The notes: generated from the letters alone by a model not told the origin. A stretch of 64,000 nucleotides of DNA from Myxococcales bacterium (GCA_016794505.1 JAEUJZ010000020.1:186001-250000), one strand, 5' to 3'; positions 1 to 9,205 are shown, counted from the stretch's first letter. Numbers and translations are program-made.

Positions 1-1334
1 AGCTCGCTCGTCGCTGGTGCCATGTACTTAAGCTGCTCGCGGACTTCGCCAACCATGGGGGCGATCGCGGATGCTAGCTGCGGCTGTGCCATCTGAAAGT
101 TGGTGGCCTGCGAGCTTAGCGGCGAAACGCTGGACGAAGGCGGAGTCGCCATCTGCGTCGTCGAGAACGGCGATGGTTGCTGCTGGGTCGATTCGGGAGC
201 CAAGCGCGAAGGGGCTGGCGTAAGCCCGCGGCCATGCGCGCGAAGCTCGCGAGGTAGCTGTGGATCGAGCCACTCGGCCACAAGGTGCGAGCTGACGAAG
301 CGGCCAGTCTGCATGGCCAGCGAAAAGAGCGCGGTCCCTAGCTCGGCAGCCGTCGCGGGACGCAGCTTGCGATCGATTTCAAGGACGCGCGACAAGATCT
401 GCGTCATGCCGGGCGGGGCGTCCGGGCGCACGCTCGAAAGAGGCGGCACCTTCTGCGTCAGCATCGAGGCCAGGGCGGTCGCGTCGCCTTCACGCTCAAA
501 CAAGGGCTTGCCGCTGCACAGCTCGTACATCACAACCCCCAGGGCAAACAGGTCCGCCCGGCGGTCGATGGGCTGGTCCGAGAGGGCTTCCGGGGCGATG
601 TAGCCGACTCGCCCCTTGATTCGTCCGGCTGATGTGACCGACAGGCGGTTCTTGGCGCGTGCGACTCCGAAGTCGATGATCTTGACGATGCCGTCGACCG
701 AGATGAGGAGGTTGCTGGGCGAGATATCGCGATGCACGACGTTAAGAGGCGCCCCTCCGAGATCGCGCATCTCGTGGGCGGCCTGCAAGCCCGCACAGAC
801 CTGCGCGCCGATCGCAGCCACGAGGTCGACGGGGAACTGCTGGCCTCGTTGCTCGACGCGACGCATCAAGCTCTGCAGGGACAGACCGCGCACCCATTCC
901 ATCACCAGATAAGGCAGGCCGTCCTGTTCGTCGATGTCATAGATCTGCACGACGTTGGGATGGTTGACCTGCGCGATGATGCGTGCCTCGTCGAGGAACA
1001 TGAAGATCACGTCCTCGCGGTCTCGCAGGTCCTGCCGGATCTGCTTGATGACGACTTGGCGATCAAAGCCGCCCATGCCGCTTTGCCGGCACAGGTACAC
1101 ATCGGCCATGCCGCCGCTGCCCAGGCGGCAGACGACTTTGTAGCGACCGATGTAGGCCGGGATCTCGGGCTCGCTGGTGGGCTGACTGGCGTAAAGAACC
1201 CGCTGGCTGTTCTCGGTGCTGTCGCCGCCTTCGTCAAAGTCGTCGGTCGCGCGGGATGACTCGGTGCTGCCACCGGGCCCGCCTGCTGCGCCTTCGATTT
1301 CGCCGAGCTTTGAGCTGCCCTGGGCCTCAGCCAT
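1..1334 (-). CDS. Ser/Thr protein kinase (Hanks type), C-terminus cut by window edge
   Basis: Cytoplasmic eukaryotic-like Ser/Thr kinase; the reading frame is open from ATG at 1334 to the left edge, so the C-terminus is missing. After about 60 Ser/Gly/Asp-rich residues the kinase domain shows the glycine loop GSGGMADVYL, the VVIKQ lysine, the catalytic loop HRDISPSN, the metal-binding DFGVARA and an APE-like APEAL. HRDISPSN in place of HRDLKPEN is common in myxobacterial kinases. The domain is followed by a Pro/Ser/Gln-rich linker that runs off the window, where a membrane segment or sensor would normally lie. An AGGTAGG sequence lies upstream of the chosen ATG. Substrate unknown. Confidence 0.93.
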   Translation of the reverse strand, partial: MAEAQGSSKLGEIEGAAGGPGGSTESSRATDDFDEGGDSTENSQRVLYASQPTSEPEIPAYIGRYKVVCRLGSGGMADVYLCRQSGMGGFDRQVVIKQIRQDLRDREDVIFMFLDEARIIAQVNHPNVVQIYDIDEQDGLPYLVMEWVRGLSLQSLMRRVEQRGQQFPVDLVAAIGAQVCAGLQAAHEMRDLGGAPLNVVHRDISPSNLLISVDGIVKIIDFGVARAKNRLSVTSAGRIKGRVGYIAPEALSDQPIDRRADLFALGVVMYELCSGKPLFEREGDATALASMLTQKVPPLSSVRPDAPPGMTQILSRVLEIDRKLRPATAAELGTALFSLAMQTGRFVSSHLVAEWLDPQLPRELRAHGRGLTPAPSRLAPESTQQQPSPFSTTQMATPPSSSVSPLSSQATNFQMAQPQLASAIAPMVGEVREQLKYMAPATSE

Positions 1335-1449
1335 GGGGATGCACCTACCTTCTCTCAGAGTAGACCAAAAAAGGCCCGCTCAACTAGAGAAGTGTGCGTT
1401 ATTTCGCATAATTTTCGATGTTTAACGGAATGAAGAGGAGAAAGAGAGA

Positions 1450-1989
1450 TCACATCTCTTGCGCAGCGGGTGAGTCAGCATCGAGCAAGGCCAAGAGGCC
1501 ACGCAGGCCATCGCGCAGCAAAAGAAGGTCCGTGCGATCGACGCAGCCCGAGCCCACCTGGCTGCCTTGCTCAAGCCGGAACGCGGCCGGGCTGGGTGTC
1601 ACCGTCGAGCTGCTCAGGGGGCGGGGCCGCTCGACGGCAAGAAGGATGGTCGGCAGGTGACGCTGCAGGCTGCCCATACCGAGCGTTCCCAGCCCACGTC
1701 GCGCCCGCTTGCCTGGCGTCTCGGTCGGCGTGCCGAACTCGCTTTTCGCAGGGGGCGATGCCGTGCCGTGCGAGGAGGGCTGCGCCGAGGATTCATTCGC
1801 AGCCGGCTCTGGTCTTACTGCGCTCACACCTTTTCCCGTCGCTGCTGCTTTCTTAGTGCGGACTGGCGAGGTCTTTCGCGCGATGGGCTGAGGGCGGCGT
1901 GCCGACGCTTTCGCAGGGGCGCGGGTGGTGCCTTTTGGGGATGGCTTGGGTTGCGCGGGGCGCTGGACGCGTTTCATTGGGGCTCGCAA
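1450..1989 (-). CDS. hypothetical basic Pro/Ala/Lys-rich protein
   Basis: Unrecognised protein of 179 residues. The first 70 or so residues are low-complexity and very basic (Lys, Arg, Pro, Ala), rather like a histone-H1 tail. The last 70 are more ordered, with leucine-rich stretches such as LLLLRDGLRGLLALL. It lies 34 nt downstream of the HU/IHF-like gene on the same strand, so it may be co-transcribed; a basic tail next to a nucleoid protein could suggest DNA binding, but that is inference. Codon use on this strand (third-position G/C) favours it over the overlapping open frames on the other strand. Function unknown. Confidence 0.55.
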   Translation of the reverse strand: MRAPMKRVQRPAQPKPSPKGTTRAPAKASARRPQPIARKTSPVRTKKAAATGKGVSAVRPEPAANESSAQPSSHGTASPPAKSEFGTPTETPGKRARRGLGTLGMGSLQRHLPTILLAVERPRPLSSSTVTPSPAAFRLEQGSQVGSGCVDRTDLLLLRDGLRGLLALLDADSPAAQEM

Positions 1990-2023
1990 GGCTGAGCCGC
2001 CCAGCGACGGCAGGGCGGGGTGA

Positions 2024-2320
2024 CTAGCTGTTCAGTGCGTTCTTTAGGACTTGGCTGGGCTTAAAGGTCAAGACGCGACGGGCGCTGATCGTGATCTCGT
2101 CGCCGGTCTGCGGGTTTCGGCCAATGCGCGATTTCTTGTCTCGCACGACGAAGTTACCGAACCCAGAGAGCTTGATCTTTTCGCCCTCTTCGAGGGTGAC
2201 CTTGATAATGTCAAACACGGCCTCGACGATCTGAGCGGCGTCCTTCTTTGAGAAGCCACCCACCCGTTCATAGACATTCTCGATGATATCGGCCTTTGTC
2301 ATCGTCCGGCGATCCTGCAT
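2024..2320 (-). CDS. HU/IHF-family nucleoid DNA-binding protein (IHF-alpha-like)
   Basis: Small DNA-bending protein of the HU/IHF family, which binds as a dimer and bends DNA. The family core is complete: MTKADIIENVYERVGG helix, KLSGFGNFVVRDKKSRIGRN and NPQTGDEITISARRVLTFKP, the arm whose conserved Pro intercalates into the minor groove. The ISARRVLTFKPSQVLK ending resembles IHF-alpha more than HU. ATG at 2320 is preceded by a G-rich ribosome-binding sequence about 6 nt upstream; ATG at 2302 (giving MTKAD...) matches most family members and is an equally possible start. A clear promoter lies at 2362-2390. Confidence 0.95.
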   Translation of the reverse strand: MQDRRTMTKADIIENVYERVGGFSKKDAAQIVEAVFDIIKVTLEEGEKIKLSGFGNFVVRDKKSRIGRNPQTGDEITISARRVLTFKPSQVLKNALNS

Positions 2321-2361
2321 AGAAAGCCTGCCCCCTGTCAGAAAAAAGTAAGCTAACATCC

Positions 2362-2390
2362 AGATTATTTGCGCTGTCCGACGAAGTCAA
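2362..2390 (-). promoter_or_regulatory. sigma70-type promoter for the HU/IHF-like gene
   Basis: On the minus strand TTGACT (2385-2390), a 17-nt spacer and TAATCT (2362-2367) form a near-consensus housekeeping promoter. Transcription would start near 2355, about 35 nt before the start at 2320. Confidence 0.7.
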
Positions 2391-2538
2391 AAACTTTGTG
2401 CCTAGATATATGTGATTTGGAAAACAAGTATCGTGTGTGATTTCAGAGGCCTCGCACACAGAGGGTGAGATAGAAATCCGCATCGAACACAGCCTGAAGG
2501 CGGACGCTATCATAAGCCACGAAAACTGTGAATTTCAT

Positions 2539-2544
2539 TATAAT
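2539..2544 (+). promoter_or_regulatory. -10 box directly before the FecR-domain gene
   Basis: A perfect TATAAT lies 8 nt before the ATG at 2553, so the transcript would begin at or next to the start codon (leaderless). No good -35 is visible, and the upstream 150 bp are unusually AT-rich for this window. Confidence 0.45.
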
Positions 2545-2552
2545 CGACGCGA

Positions 2553-4514
2553 ATGCGCAGGCTCTTTTACGTGGTGTCTCTGCTGGCCTGCCTGGGGGCT
2601 CTGGGGGCGTCGGCCTACGCTGCGCCGCTCGAAGCAAAAAGACGCCCACCCCGCGACGTGGCTCGGCTGTCGTACGTCAGTCCCGCGGTGCGGACGCAGG
2701 TGCTCGGCCAGCGAGAGTGGTTCGAAGCGCTTCCCGACCAGCCCGCCGAGCGCAATACGCGTGTGCTGACCGGCAGCCAAGGGGGGGCCGAGATCGCTAT
2801 TGGCGAGCAGCTTCGCATCCAGATCGACGCAGAGAGCTTGCTGTTCGTCCGCAAGCTGCCGCGCGGGGCGCGAGGTCCCGGTGAAATCCAGCTGCAGCGG
2901 GGCAGCCTGCAGGCCGACATCATCGACAGTCAACGCATCGGCCCGCTTTTGATCCGCACTCCGGCCGGCGACGTGCGCCTGCGCGGAGCCAACGTGCGCA
3001 TTGCCTGCGACGCCCAAGGGCAGACCGCCATCGCCGTGCATCAAGGCCAGGTGTCGCTGAAGGCCGGGCGAAACCAATTGACGCTGATCGCGGGCATGGG
3101 AACGGTCCTGCGGCCAGGCGACGACGATATTCGCATTCGCCAGCTACCGCCGGCCCCGACATGGCTCGACGGAGGTGACAACGGCCGCGCACGCATCGCG
3201 CTATCGATGGGAAGCCTGCGCGGAGCGGCTCGTCAGGCCGAGCTGACCTTGAACTTCACCTCGGTGCCTGGAGCGGTGCGCTATCGCGTCGAGATCGGAA
3301 GCGATCCACAGCTTCATGACCGACGACATCAGGGGGAGGTTTCAACCTCGCCGATGCGAACCGAGCTGCTGCCGGGTCTTTACTATGCGCGGGTCGCGGC
3401 CATGGATGGCGAGCTGCTTTCGGGGATGCCGAGCACCATCCAGACGCTGTACTTGGTGGCGGTGCGCAGCAATGCTGCCGTCGCGCTAGTACCGTCGTCG
3501 GATCACGGCGGATCCGGCAGCATGCTGCAGCTTACGCGAGCGCAGCCGGCCATTTTGAAGATCGATGCGGGCGTGCTGCCCTTGACGATGGAGATCGATG
3601 GCCAGCGCCACGAGACCTGCCGCGGCGAGTGTGTCTATAACCTGGGTCCTGGCAAGCACCGCTTTGCCTTGTCGCTAAATGACAGTCAGGCTCAGGTCGC
3701 GCTCGCGATCTCGGGTGGGCCGACCGCCCAAGCCGAGCCGGCAGACGCTGGCCCGACGGTACCCGAGCGAGTCGAAGCACTCGACACCGGGCCTGCACTG
3801 TGGGCGCCTGGACTGCCGATGCGGACCCTAGAGCCGCGGACTCGGCTGTATGCGCTGGCTGGAATCGGCGCACAGGTCCCGTCGCACAGCCTGGACGTTG
3901 TCCGCCTGGATCTGGGGGGCGAGTGGGCGTTCCTGCGGCATCGCTTGTCTGTCGACGTGAACGTGCCGCTGCTCTACTTCATCGACTTTTTGTCCGCCGC
4001 CAACACGCCGCGTAGCGGGCCGGCCCTTGGGGACATTTTTCTGGGAGCACGCGCCTTGGCTGCGCAGGCTCTCGACGGACGGCTGCACTTCGGCGTGCTG
4101 CTGCGATTGCAGCTACCCAGCGGAACCTATGAGCGAGGAGCGGCAGCGCTGCGTCCGGTCGTCATCGATCCGGCGCTGGCGCTATCGCTGCGGCTGGGGC
4201 GCTTCGGCTTGCTGACCACGCAGGGCATCACCGCCTCACTCAACATTCCGCAAGCCGAGCTGCGCTGGAGTATGGGCTATGCCGCGCAGCTTCAGATCTC
4301 GCGCTTTGCGCTGGTGGCGCAGATCGAGGCGGCTGTGGCGCTGTATGGCGCTTCGACGCATGCGGTAGCGGCGGGCGGTGGCCTGCGGGTGCGTCTGGAT
4401 CCAGCGGGCCATTTCCGTCTGCTGGCTGCGGCACGGGGGGCCTTGGGCGAGCCAAGCCAAGCGACCTTTGGCCGCTACTCGGCGCAGCTAGGCATCGAGT
4501 GGGTTCGCTTCTGA
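2553..4514 (+). CDS. FecR-domain secreted protein with C-terminal barrel-like region
   Basis: Exported protein of 653 residues. A signal peptide (residues 1-23, MRRLFYVVSLLACLG...AYA) is followed by a FecR-type beta domain at about 75-195: an IAIGEQLRIQIDAESLL stretch, IQLQRGSLQADI, IRTPAGDVRLRGANVRI, and VHQGQVSLKAG. FecR domains usually sit in the periplasm and relay surface signals to sigma factors, but no FecI or TonB receptor lies nearby. Residues 240-400 look like an Ig/fibronectin-type module. The last 230 residues alternate hydrophobic and polar residues with Gly/Leu/Arg-rich strands and end in IEWVRF, like an outer-membrane beta-barrel. Role unknown, possibly envelope structure. No ribosome-binding site is evident; see the -10 box at 2539. 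Confidence 0.85.
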   Translation: MRRLFYVVSLLACLGALGASAYAAPLEAKRRPPRDVARLSYVSPAVRTQVLGQREWFEALPDQPAERNTRVLTGSQGGAEIAIGEQLRIQIDAESLLFVRKLPRGARGPGEIQLQRGSLQADIIDSQRIGPLLIRTPAGDVRLRGANVRIACDAQGQTAIAVHQGQVSLKAGRNQLTLIAGMGTVLRPGDDDIRIRQLPPAPTWLDGGDNGRARIALSMGSLRGAARQAELTLNFTSVPGAVRYRVEIGSDPQLHDRRHQGEVSTSPMRTELLPGLYYARVAAMDGELLSGMPSTIQTLYLVAVRSNAAVALVPSSDHGGSGSMLQLTRAQPAILKIDAGVLPLTMEIDGQRHETCRGECVYNLGPGKHRFALSLNDSQAQVALAISGGPTAQAEPADAGPTVPERVEALDTGPALWAPGLPMRTLEPRTRLYALAGIGAQVPSHSLDVVRLDLGGEWAFLRHRLSVDVNVPLLYFIDFLSAANTPRSGPALGDIFLGARALAAQALDGRLHFGVLLRLQLPSGTYERGAAALRPVVIDPALALSLRLGRFGLLTTQGITASLNIPQAELRWSMGYAAQLQISRFALVAQIEAAVALYGASTHAVAAGGGLRVRLDPAGHFRLLAAARGALGEPSQATFGRYSAQLGIEWVRF

Positions 4515-4580
4515 CCGCGAGCGTCTCGACGGCGACAGGGTCATGCGCTGCGATGTCAGGCTGGCGATCGCGCAAGGCAG

Positions 4581-5468
4581 CTAGGGCGCCGGGGATGGCG
4601 CAGGGTCGGCGCAGCAGCGGAAGCCTGTTGAGTAGTCGTGGTAGCTCTTTGCATGCGCCACCGTACGGTACAAGCAGCCGGCGCCATTGATCTTGGCGTC
4701 GACGAAGAAGCCACCACGAAAGACCCCGTTGCCGCTGGGCGTGGTGGCGTCGACCCACTCGTGCAGGTTGCCGTGCAGGTCATAGACGTGGTCGCTGCTT
4801 TTGCACTCGGGGAACGAGCCGGCCGGCGCGACGGTGTTGGGCAAGCTCACGCAGCACGGGTCGTTCATGTTCTTGCTGGTAAAGACTCCGCCGCCCGGAC
4901 CAAAGCAGTCATGGACGGGATTCGTCGAGCGCCCCTCGTTGCAGGCGCCTTTCTTGTAGGTGTTGCCATACGGATAGGTGAAGCGGCTTCGACCCTGGCA
5001 GGCTGCCAGCCACTCGGGCTGCGTACACAAGCGCTTGCCGGCGAGCTTGCACGCGGCCTGCGCTTGCGTGCCGCTGATATAGGCTTGCGGCTTCTGCCCC
5101 GGTCGGATGATCGCGCGAACGGTCAGGCCATCGACGACGCGATCAAACGGCCAAGGCTCGCTTGTGCCATCGGGACGCAGGCGCTCGACCGCCGCCTCAT
5201 ATCGATCAACGCAGACAGAGCTTCGCGTCTCGGGCACCGCGACAAGCGCCATGTGTTCTGGGCAGATCGCGATCGGGCGTAAAGCCAGGTCCGCAGCGAA
5301 GCCGCCGTCGGTGTCCCCTTCCTCTGCAATCAGTGGCTCGGGTGCGTCGGTTTGTTCACAGGCTCCCAGCAGCAACATGCCGAGAAGCCACGGGCACAGC
5401 AAACGTGAGCCCGTCCCAAAAACAGAGCGATTTTTCTCGCTGGCTGAGCCTCTCTTCTTCGTCTGCAT
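4581..5468 (-). CDS. SUMF1/FGE-like domain lipoprotein
   Basis: Lipoprotein of 295 residues. A signal sequence ends in the lipobox LLGAC (Cys37). The mature part has the formylglycine-generating-enzyme-like (SUMF1) C-type-lectin fold: VCVDRYEAAV near the start, AQAACKLAGKRLCTQPEWLAAC in the middle, DLHGNLHEWVD, a GGFFVD turn and a final GFRCC. True formylglycine generation needs a specific Cys pair; this copy is short and cysteine-rich and, like most myxobacterial paralogues, may simply use the fold for binding on the cell surface. It is convergent with the FecR-domain gene. Family confident, activity uncertain. Confidence 0.85.
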   Translation of the reverse strand: MQTKKRGSASEKNRSVFGTGSRLLCPWLLGMLLLGACEQTDAPEPLIAEEGDTDGGFAADLALRPIAICPEHMALVAVPETRSSVCVDRYEAAVERLRPDGTSEPWPFDRVVDGLTVRAIIRPGQKPQAYISGTQAQAACKLAGKRLCTQPEWLAACQGRSRFTYPYGNTYKKGACNEGRSTNPVHDCFGPGGGVFTSKNMNDPCCVSLPNTVAPAGSFPECKSSDHVYDLHGNLHEWVDATTPSGNGVFRGGFFVDAKINGAGCLYRTVAHAKSYHDYSTGFRCCADPAPSPAP

Positions 5469-5582
5469 GCGCGCACGATATCACTGCGCAGCGGGTACCG
5501 AGGCTCGCGCCCAAGCACCGCGACCCTGCTGGCTCCAACTCCTGGCTTGAATTGCCAGGCCAGATCCTCGACACTTTGCGCC

Positions 5583-6740
5583 ATGCGTGACGTCGTCATT
5601 CTCTCAGGCGTGCGGACGCCGTTTGGCCGTGGAGTCAAAGGCTCGCTCAAAGACACTCGCCCCGATGACCTAGCCATCTCGGTGGTGCAGGAAGCGCTTC
5701 GCCGCTCGCAGGTGGCAGCAGACCTCGTTGAAGACGTGGTCCTGGGCTGTGCCTTTCCCGAAGGGGAACAGGGCATGAATGTGGCCCGCGTGGTGGCCAT
5801 GGGCGCTGGGCTTCCCGCCGATGTTCCCGCCATGACCATCAACCGCTTCTGTTCGTCGGGCGTGCAGTCGATCGCGATCGTTGCTGACCGCATCGCCGTC
5901 GGACAGATCGACGTCGGCATTGCCGGCGGCCTGGAATCGATGTCGATGGTGCCGATGAGCGGCGCCAAGCCCTCGCTGAACCCGCGCTTGGTCGAGAGCC
6001 AGCCGGATCTGTTCACGCCGATGGGCATCACCGCTGAAAACGTCGCGCGCAAGTTCGGCATCAGTCGCAGTGAGCAGGACGAGTTCGCCTATCGCAGTCA
6101 CCAAAAGGCGATTGCGGCGCAGCAGGCCGGCTATTTCAACGATGAGATCCTGCCGATCGAGACCTCGATCTTCGACGAGTCTGGAAAAGCCAAGAGCGTA
6201 CGCCTGGATCGCGACGAGCTGCCACGCGCCGATACCGACCCGGCCAAGCTTGCAATGCTGAAGCCCGCGTTTGATCCGACGGGCAGCGTGACGCCAGGCA
6301 ACTCGTCGCCGCTGACCGATGGCGCCGCCGCGGTTGTTCTAGCGTCAAAAGATCATGCCGAAGGCCGCAAGGCGCTGGGGTATTTCCGCAGCTTTGCCGT
6401 CGCAGGTGTGCCACCAGATATCATGGGCATCGGTCCGGTGCCGGCGATCCGCAAGCTGCTGAAAAAGACCGGCCTGTCCATCGCCGACATCGACATCTTC
6501 GAGATCAACGAAGCCTTCGCCAGCCAAGCCGTGTACTGCGCCAAAGAGCTAGGCGTGCCAGGGGATCGTCTGAACATCCACGGTGGCGGCATCGCCATCG
6601 GCCATCCCCTGGGAGCCACGGGCGCTCGTATGACGCTTACCGCCCTGCGCGCTCTGGCCAAGACCGGTGGTCGCTACGGCATCATCTCCATGTGCATCGG
6701 CGGCGGCATGGGGGCTGCGGCGCTCGTCGAGCGCGCCTAG
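5583..6740 (+). CDS. acetyl-CoA acyltransferase (thiolase)
   Basis: Thiolase of 385 residues catalysing CoA-dependent cleavage of 3-ketoacyl-CoA or the reverse condensation of acyl-CoAs. The active-site residues are present: nucleophilic Cys90 in NRFCSSGVQS, His341 in GGGIAIGHPLGATGAR and the second Cys371 in MCIGGGMGAA. The length and NEAF motif (EINEAFASQA) fit the tetrameric biosynthetic/degradative type (FadA/FadI/AtoB group); the sequence alone does not separate these. The ATG at 5583 (MRDVVILSG) is the family start; an upstream in-frame ATG at 5547 would add an unrelated 12 residues. No beta-oxidation partners lie beside it, but an enoyl-CoA hydratase is found at 32500. Confidence 0.93.
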   Translation: MRDVVILSGVRTPFGRGVKGSLKDTRPDDLAISVVQEALRRSQVAADLVEDVVLGCAFPEGEQGMNVARVVAMGAGLPADVPAMTINRFCSSGVQSIAIVADRIAVGQIDVGIAGGLESMSMVPMSGAKPSLNPRLVESQPDLFTPMGITAENVARKFGISRSEQDEFAYRSHQKAIAAQQAGYFNDEILPIETSIFDESGKAKSVRLDRDELPRADTDPAKLAMLKPAFDPTGSVTPGNSSPLTDGAAAVVLASKDHAEGRKALGYFRSFAVAGVPPDIMGIGPVPAIRKLLKKTGLSIADIDIFEINEAFASQAVYCAKELGVPGDRLNIHGGGIAIGHPLGATGARMTLTALRALAKTGGRYGIISMCIGGGMGAAALVERA

Positions 6741-6760
6741 TCGGCTGCGCAAGCCTGTGG

Positions 6761-7630
6761 CTAGGCCGCGCTGCTGCGGGCAGGCACAACCGGCGCCGCA
6801 TGCGTGACCGTTCCCGCCGTTCCTGCCTGTTCCGCCTCATTCAGCAGCAGATCGCTCTCTAAGATATCGACGACCGCGGCCAAAAGGTCACCGGCTGTCT
6901 TGCCGTCGATCGCGAGGTGATCCAAAGCCAAGGTCAGCCACACGCTGGGCCGAACCACCGGCTGTCCATCAACGGCCAGCACGCGGTCCGCGATGCGGCC
7001 AAAGCCAATGGCCGTGCTGCTGTACATGGTCAGGGCATAGACCTGATCAATCTGCGGCATGCAGGTGATCTGGATCGTCCCGACGAGCTTGCGACGAAAC
7101 CAGAACATTCGCTGCAGCCAGCGCAGGATAAAACGCCGCACCGCGCCAAAGGGAATCACCCAGCCCGTGCGCATCATGCCTTCAAGATCGCGCACTTCTT
7201 TTTCGCGTGTCGTGGGGACGGCTTGGCTCAGAAACTGGGACAGGTCGGCGAGGCTCTGTTCGTCGGCACGGGGAATGACCAGCACGGGCGCATAGTTCGT
7301 GCGACCGGCCACGGACAGCCCAATGTCGATGGTGGCTGGGCTCAAGCGACGATAGCCAGCGACGAGCTTATGCGCCTGCGGCACACGGCGCAGTCCCAGG
7401 GCAACCGCTCGCACAAAGATCTGTGTGTACGTCGCAGGCAAGCCGCGCTGACGCAGGATCTGCAGCGTCTGCTTGATGCGCGTTGCATCGCAGAGCTTGG
7501 TAACCATGCCGCGCGGCGCCGGGATCACTGAAAACCCGTCGAAGAACCAGCGCTCGCCATGGGGCAGCGAGGTGATCTGGTCGGTCTCGGGCAGGCGTGG
7601 TGCCAGGGAATGATCGGCGGGTTCGTGCAT
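6761..7630 (-). CDS. stand-alone 2-oxoacid dehydrogenase E2-fold acyltransferase
   Basis: Protein of 289 residues resembling only the catalytic (chloramphenicol-acetyltransferase-like) domain of E2 acyltransferases. Visible are RGMVTKLCDATRI near residue 40, TYTQIFVRAVALGLRRVPQ, IDIGLSVAGRTNYAPVLVIP, and near the end LALDHLAIDGKTAGDLL, which corresponds to the catalytic DHRxxDG motif with His and Asp kept and Arg changed to Leu. No lipoyl or E1-binding domain is present, so it is unlikely to serve a dehydrogenase complex. It starts 4 nt after the stop of the upstream glycosyltransferase, so the pair is translated together; acylation of a glycosylated lipid or metabolite is a reasonable inference. 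Confidence 0.75.
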   Translation of the reverse strand: MHEPADHSLAPRLPETDQITSLPHGERWFFDGFSVIPAPRGMVTKLCDATRIKQTLQILRQRGLPATYTQIFVRAVALGLRRVPQAHKLVAGYRRLSPATIDIGLSVAGRTNYAPVLVIPRADEQSLADLSQFLSQAVPTTREKEVRDLEGMMRTGWVIPFGAVRRFILRWLQRMFWFRRKLVGTIQITCMPQIDQVYALTMYSSTAIGFGRIADRVLAVDGQPVVRPSVWLTLALDHLAIDGKTAGDLLAAVVDILESDLLLNEAEQAGTAGTVTHAAPVVPARSSAA

Positions 7631-7634
7631 GGTG

Positions 7635-8978
7635 CTAGCCAACGTGCTGTCGCCTGGGAACCGCCATGTCTGCCGAGCCTTCGTCCACGTCAGAAGGCGT
7701 CCGCGCCGGAGGCGAGACCCCCGCAGGGAGCTTGGGCAGGGACAGTGGATTGCCCGTCTGCACAAAGTGATCGATGTGCAGCGCGGCGGCCCGAGGCGCT
7801 TCGTACTCGGCGATGCGTCCGCTTAGGCGGCGAGCGGACTGCGTGAAGCTCTTGGTGTGCAGGATCTGTTCGATGGCGGCGCGCAGACGCTCTGCACAGT
7901 AGTCGCGCCGGGCCATTCTCAGGCCAGCCCCCAGGGCCTCGACGCGCTGCAAGTTGACCTCTTGATCGAACAGCGTGGGGATGCCCAGCACCGGAACACC
8001 GTTGGTCAGCGCTTGATACACGGTGCCATTTCCGCCATGCGTGATCGCGACGTGCGACACGCTCATCAAGGAATCGCCGTCGGCAAGCTCTTCGATAAAG
8101 ACGTTGTCGTACTTGCGATACAGGTCGACGGGCAGGCCCGCCGTGGTGATCAGCACTTGATACGAAGTGCCGCCGAAGACCTTGGCTGCCTCGGTAAAAA
8201 ACTGCGTGTCCCCTGTGCTGCCCATGGTGAAGTACAGCGTCGGGCGACTGCGATCCAGGCGAGGCAGCCAGATCGGCCGCGGCAGCGCTGCGCGGAACAT
8301 GATCGGGCCGACGTAGCGAAAGTCCGCCTCGCTGCGCTCGTCGATGGGGAAGTACTCGGGCAAGTCGGCGAGCAGTGTGATGTCGCCCTCGACAAGCTCA
8401 TACATCGTGAGCAGGGGCGCAAGCTTCAGGCGGCTGCGGATGCGATCGAAGCCGCGCGCCCAGTGACGGATGATCAGCTTCTTTAGGTGCGGGAACAGCG
8501 CATCCGCCACGGTGTGACCCAAGACGCGCTCGGTAATGTGGCCTTCGGGTACGTGGATGCGCTCGGCGAAGCGGCTGGTCCATGCGGCGTTGGTCAGGCC
8601 CACACAGGGAACGCCCATGCCGGCCGCGCTGGTCGAAAGCGACAGCCGCATGTCGCCAACGACGACGTCGGGCTTCAAGGTGGAAATGGCGGCCATGTCT
8701 GACTCGACCGATTTCTCTGCGCACTCGCGCCACCAGGACAGGTTCACCAGGCCCGCGCGACGGGCCAAGCCCAGCGTGACCTCGCGATCTTCGGTGTAGA
8801 CAGGGTAGACCTCGAAGCCTGCTTCGCGCATCAGCCGGGTGTACGGTCCGGTTGAGCAGAAGACGACCTCATATCCAAGGCGGTGCAGCGCACGTCCGAC
8901 CTCTAGGACACGGGTGGCGTGGGCCAGGAATCCGCCGTCAGCGAACAGGGCGACTTTGCGGCGGGAGGAACGAGACAT
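7635..8978 (-). CDS. MGT/UGT-type glycosyltransferase (GT1 family)
   Basis: GT-B fold glycosyltransferase of 447 residues that would transfer a sugar from a nucleotide donor to a small molecule or lipid. The N-terminal half starts with VALFADGGFLAHATRVLEVG, the acceptor-binding Rossmann domain. The C-terminal donor-binding domain has LYFTMGSTGD and the GT1 signature region SHVAITHGGNGTVYQALTNG followed by GVPVLGIPTLFDQ. The ATG at 8978 has a GGAG ribosome-binding site 6 nt upstream; ATGs at 8990 and further upstream lack one. The gene overlaps no neighbour and feeds directly into the E2-fold acyltransferase gene, suggesting a two-step glycosylation and acylation. The acceptor is unknown. Confidence 0.88.
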   Translation of the reverse strand: MSRSSRRKVALFADGGFLAHATRVLEVGRALHRLGYEVVFCSTGPYTRLMREAGFEVYPVYTEDREVTLGLARRAGLVNLSWWRECAEKSVESDMAAISTLKPDVVVGDMRLSLSTSAAGMGVPCVGLTNAAWTSRFAERIHVPEGHITERVLGHTVADALFPHLKKLIIRHWARGFDRIRSRLKLAPLLTMYELVEGDITLLADLPEYFPIDERSEADFRYVGPIMFRAALPRPIWLPRLDRSRPTLYFTMGSTGDTQFFTEAAKVFGGTSYQVLITTAGLPVDLYRKYDNVFIEELADGDSLMSVSHVAITHGGNGTVYQALTNGVPVLGIPTLFDQEVNLQRVEALGAGLRMARRDYCAERLRAAIEQILHTKSFTQSARRLSGRIAEYEAPRAAALHIDHFVQTGNPLSLPKLPAGVSPPARTPSDVDEGSADMAVPRRQHVG

Positions 8979-9127
8979 CGAAGACTCCATAGGACGATGA
9001 GCTATGCAACCTTCGCACCGACCTTGGCAGCAGCTAAGCGGACAGGGGTACAGACACACGCGAGATGCTGAGCGGCGGGAAGATAGATGCGAGAGAAGAG
9101 GAGGCGCTGAAACTTCTCAGCCAGAGG

Positions 9128-9193
9128 GGTGGGGAAATCCCCCCCACCTGTTGACCGCAGCAGCCAGAGCGAAGCCAAAACCGAGGCTGCTGC
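9128..9193 (-). terminator. tandem inverted repeats after the tRNA gene
   Basis: Downstream of the tRNA on the minus strand lie a 9-bp inverted repeat (gcagcagcc at 9157-9165 with ggctgctgc at 9185-9193) and then a GC-rich hairpin (ggtgggg at 9128-9134 with ccccacc at 9142-9148). They could end or process the tRNA transcript; neither has a T-run, so this is tentative. Confidence 0.35.
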
Positions 9194-9205
9194 CAGGGGA
9201 CGGGG

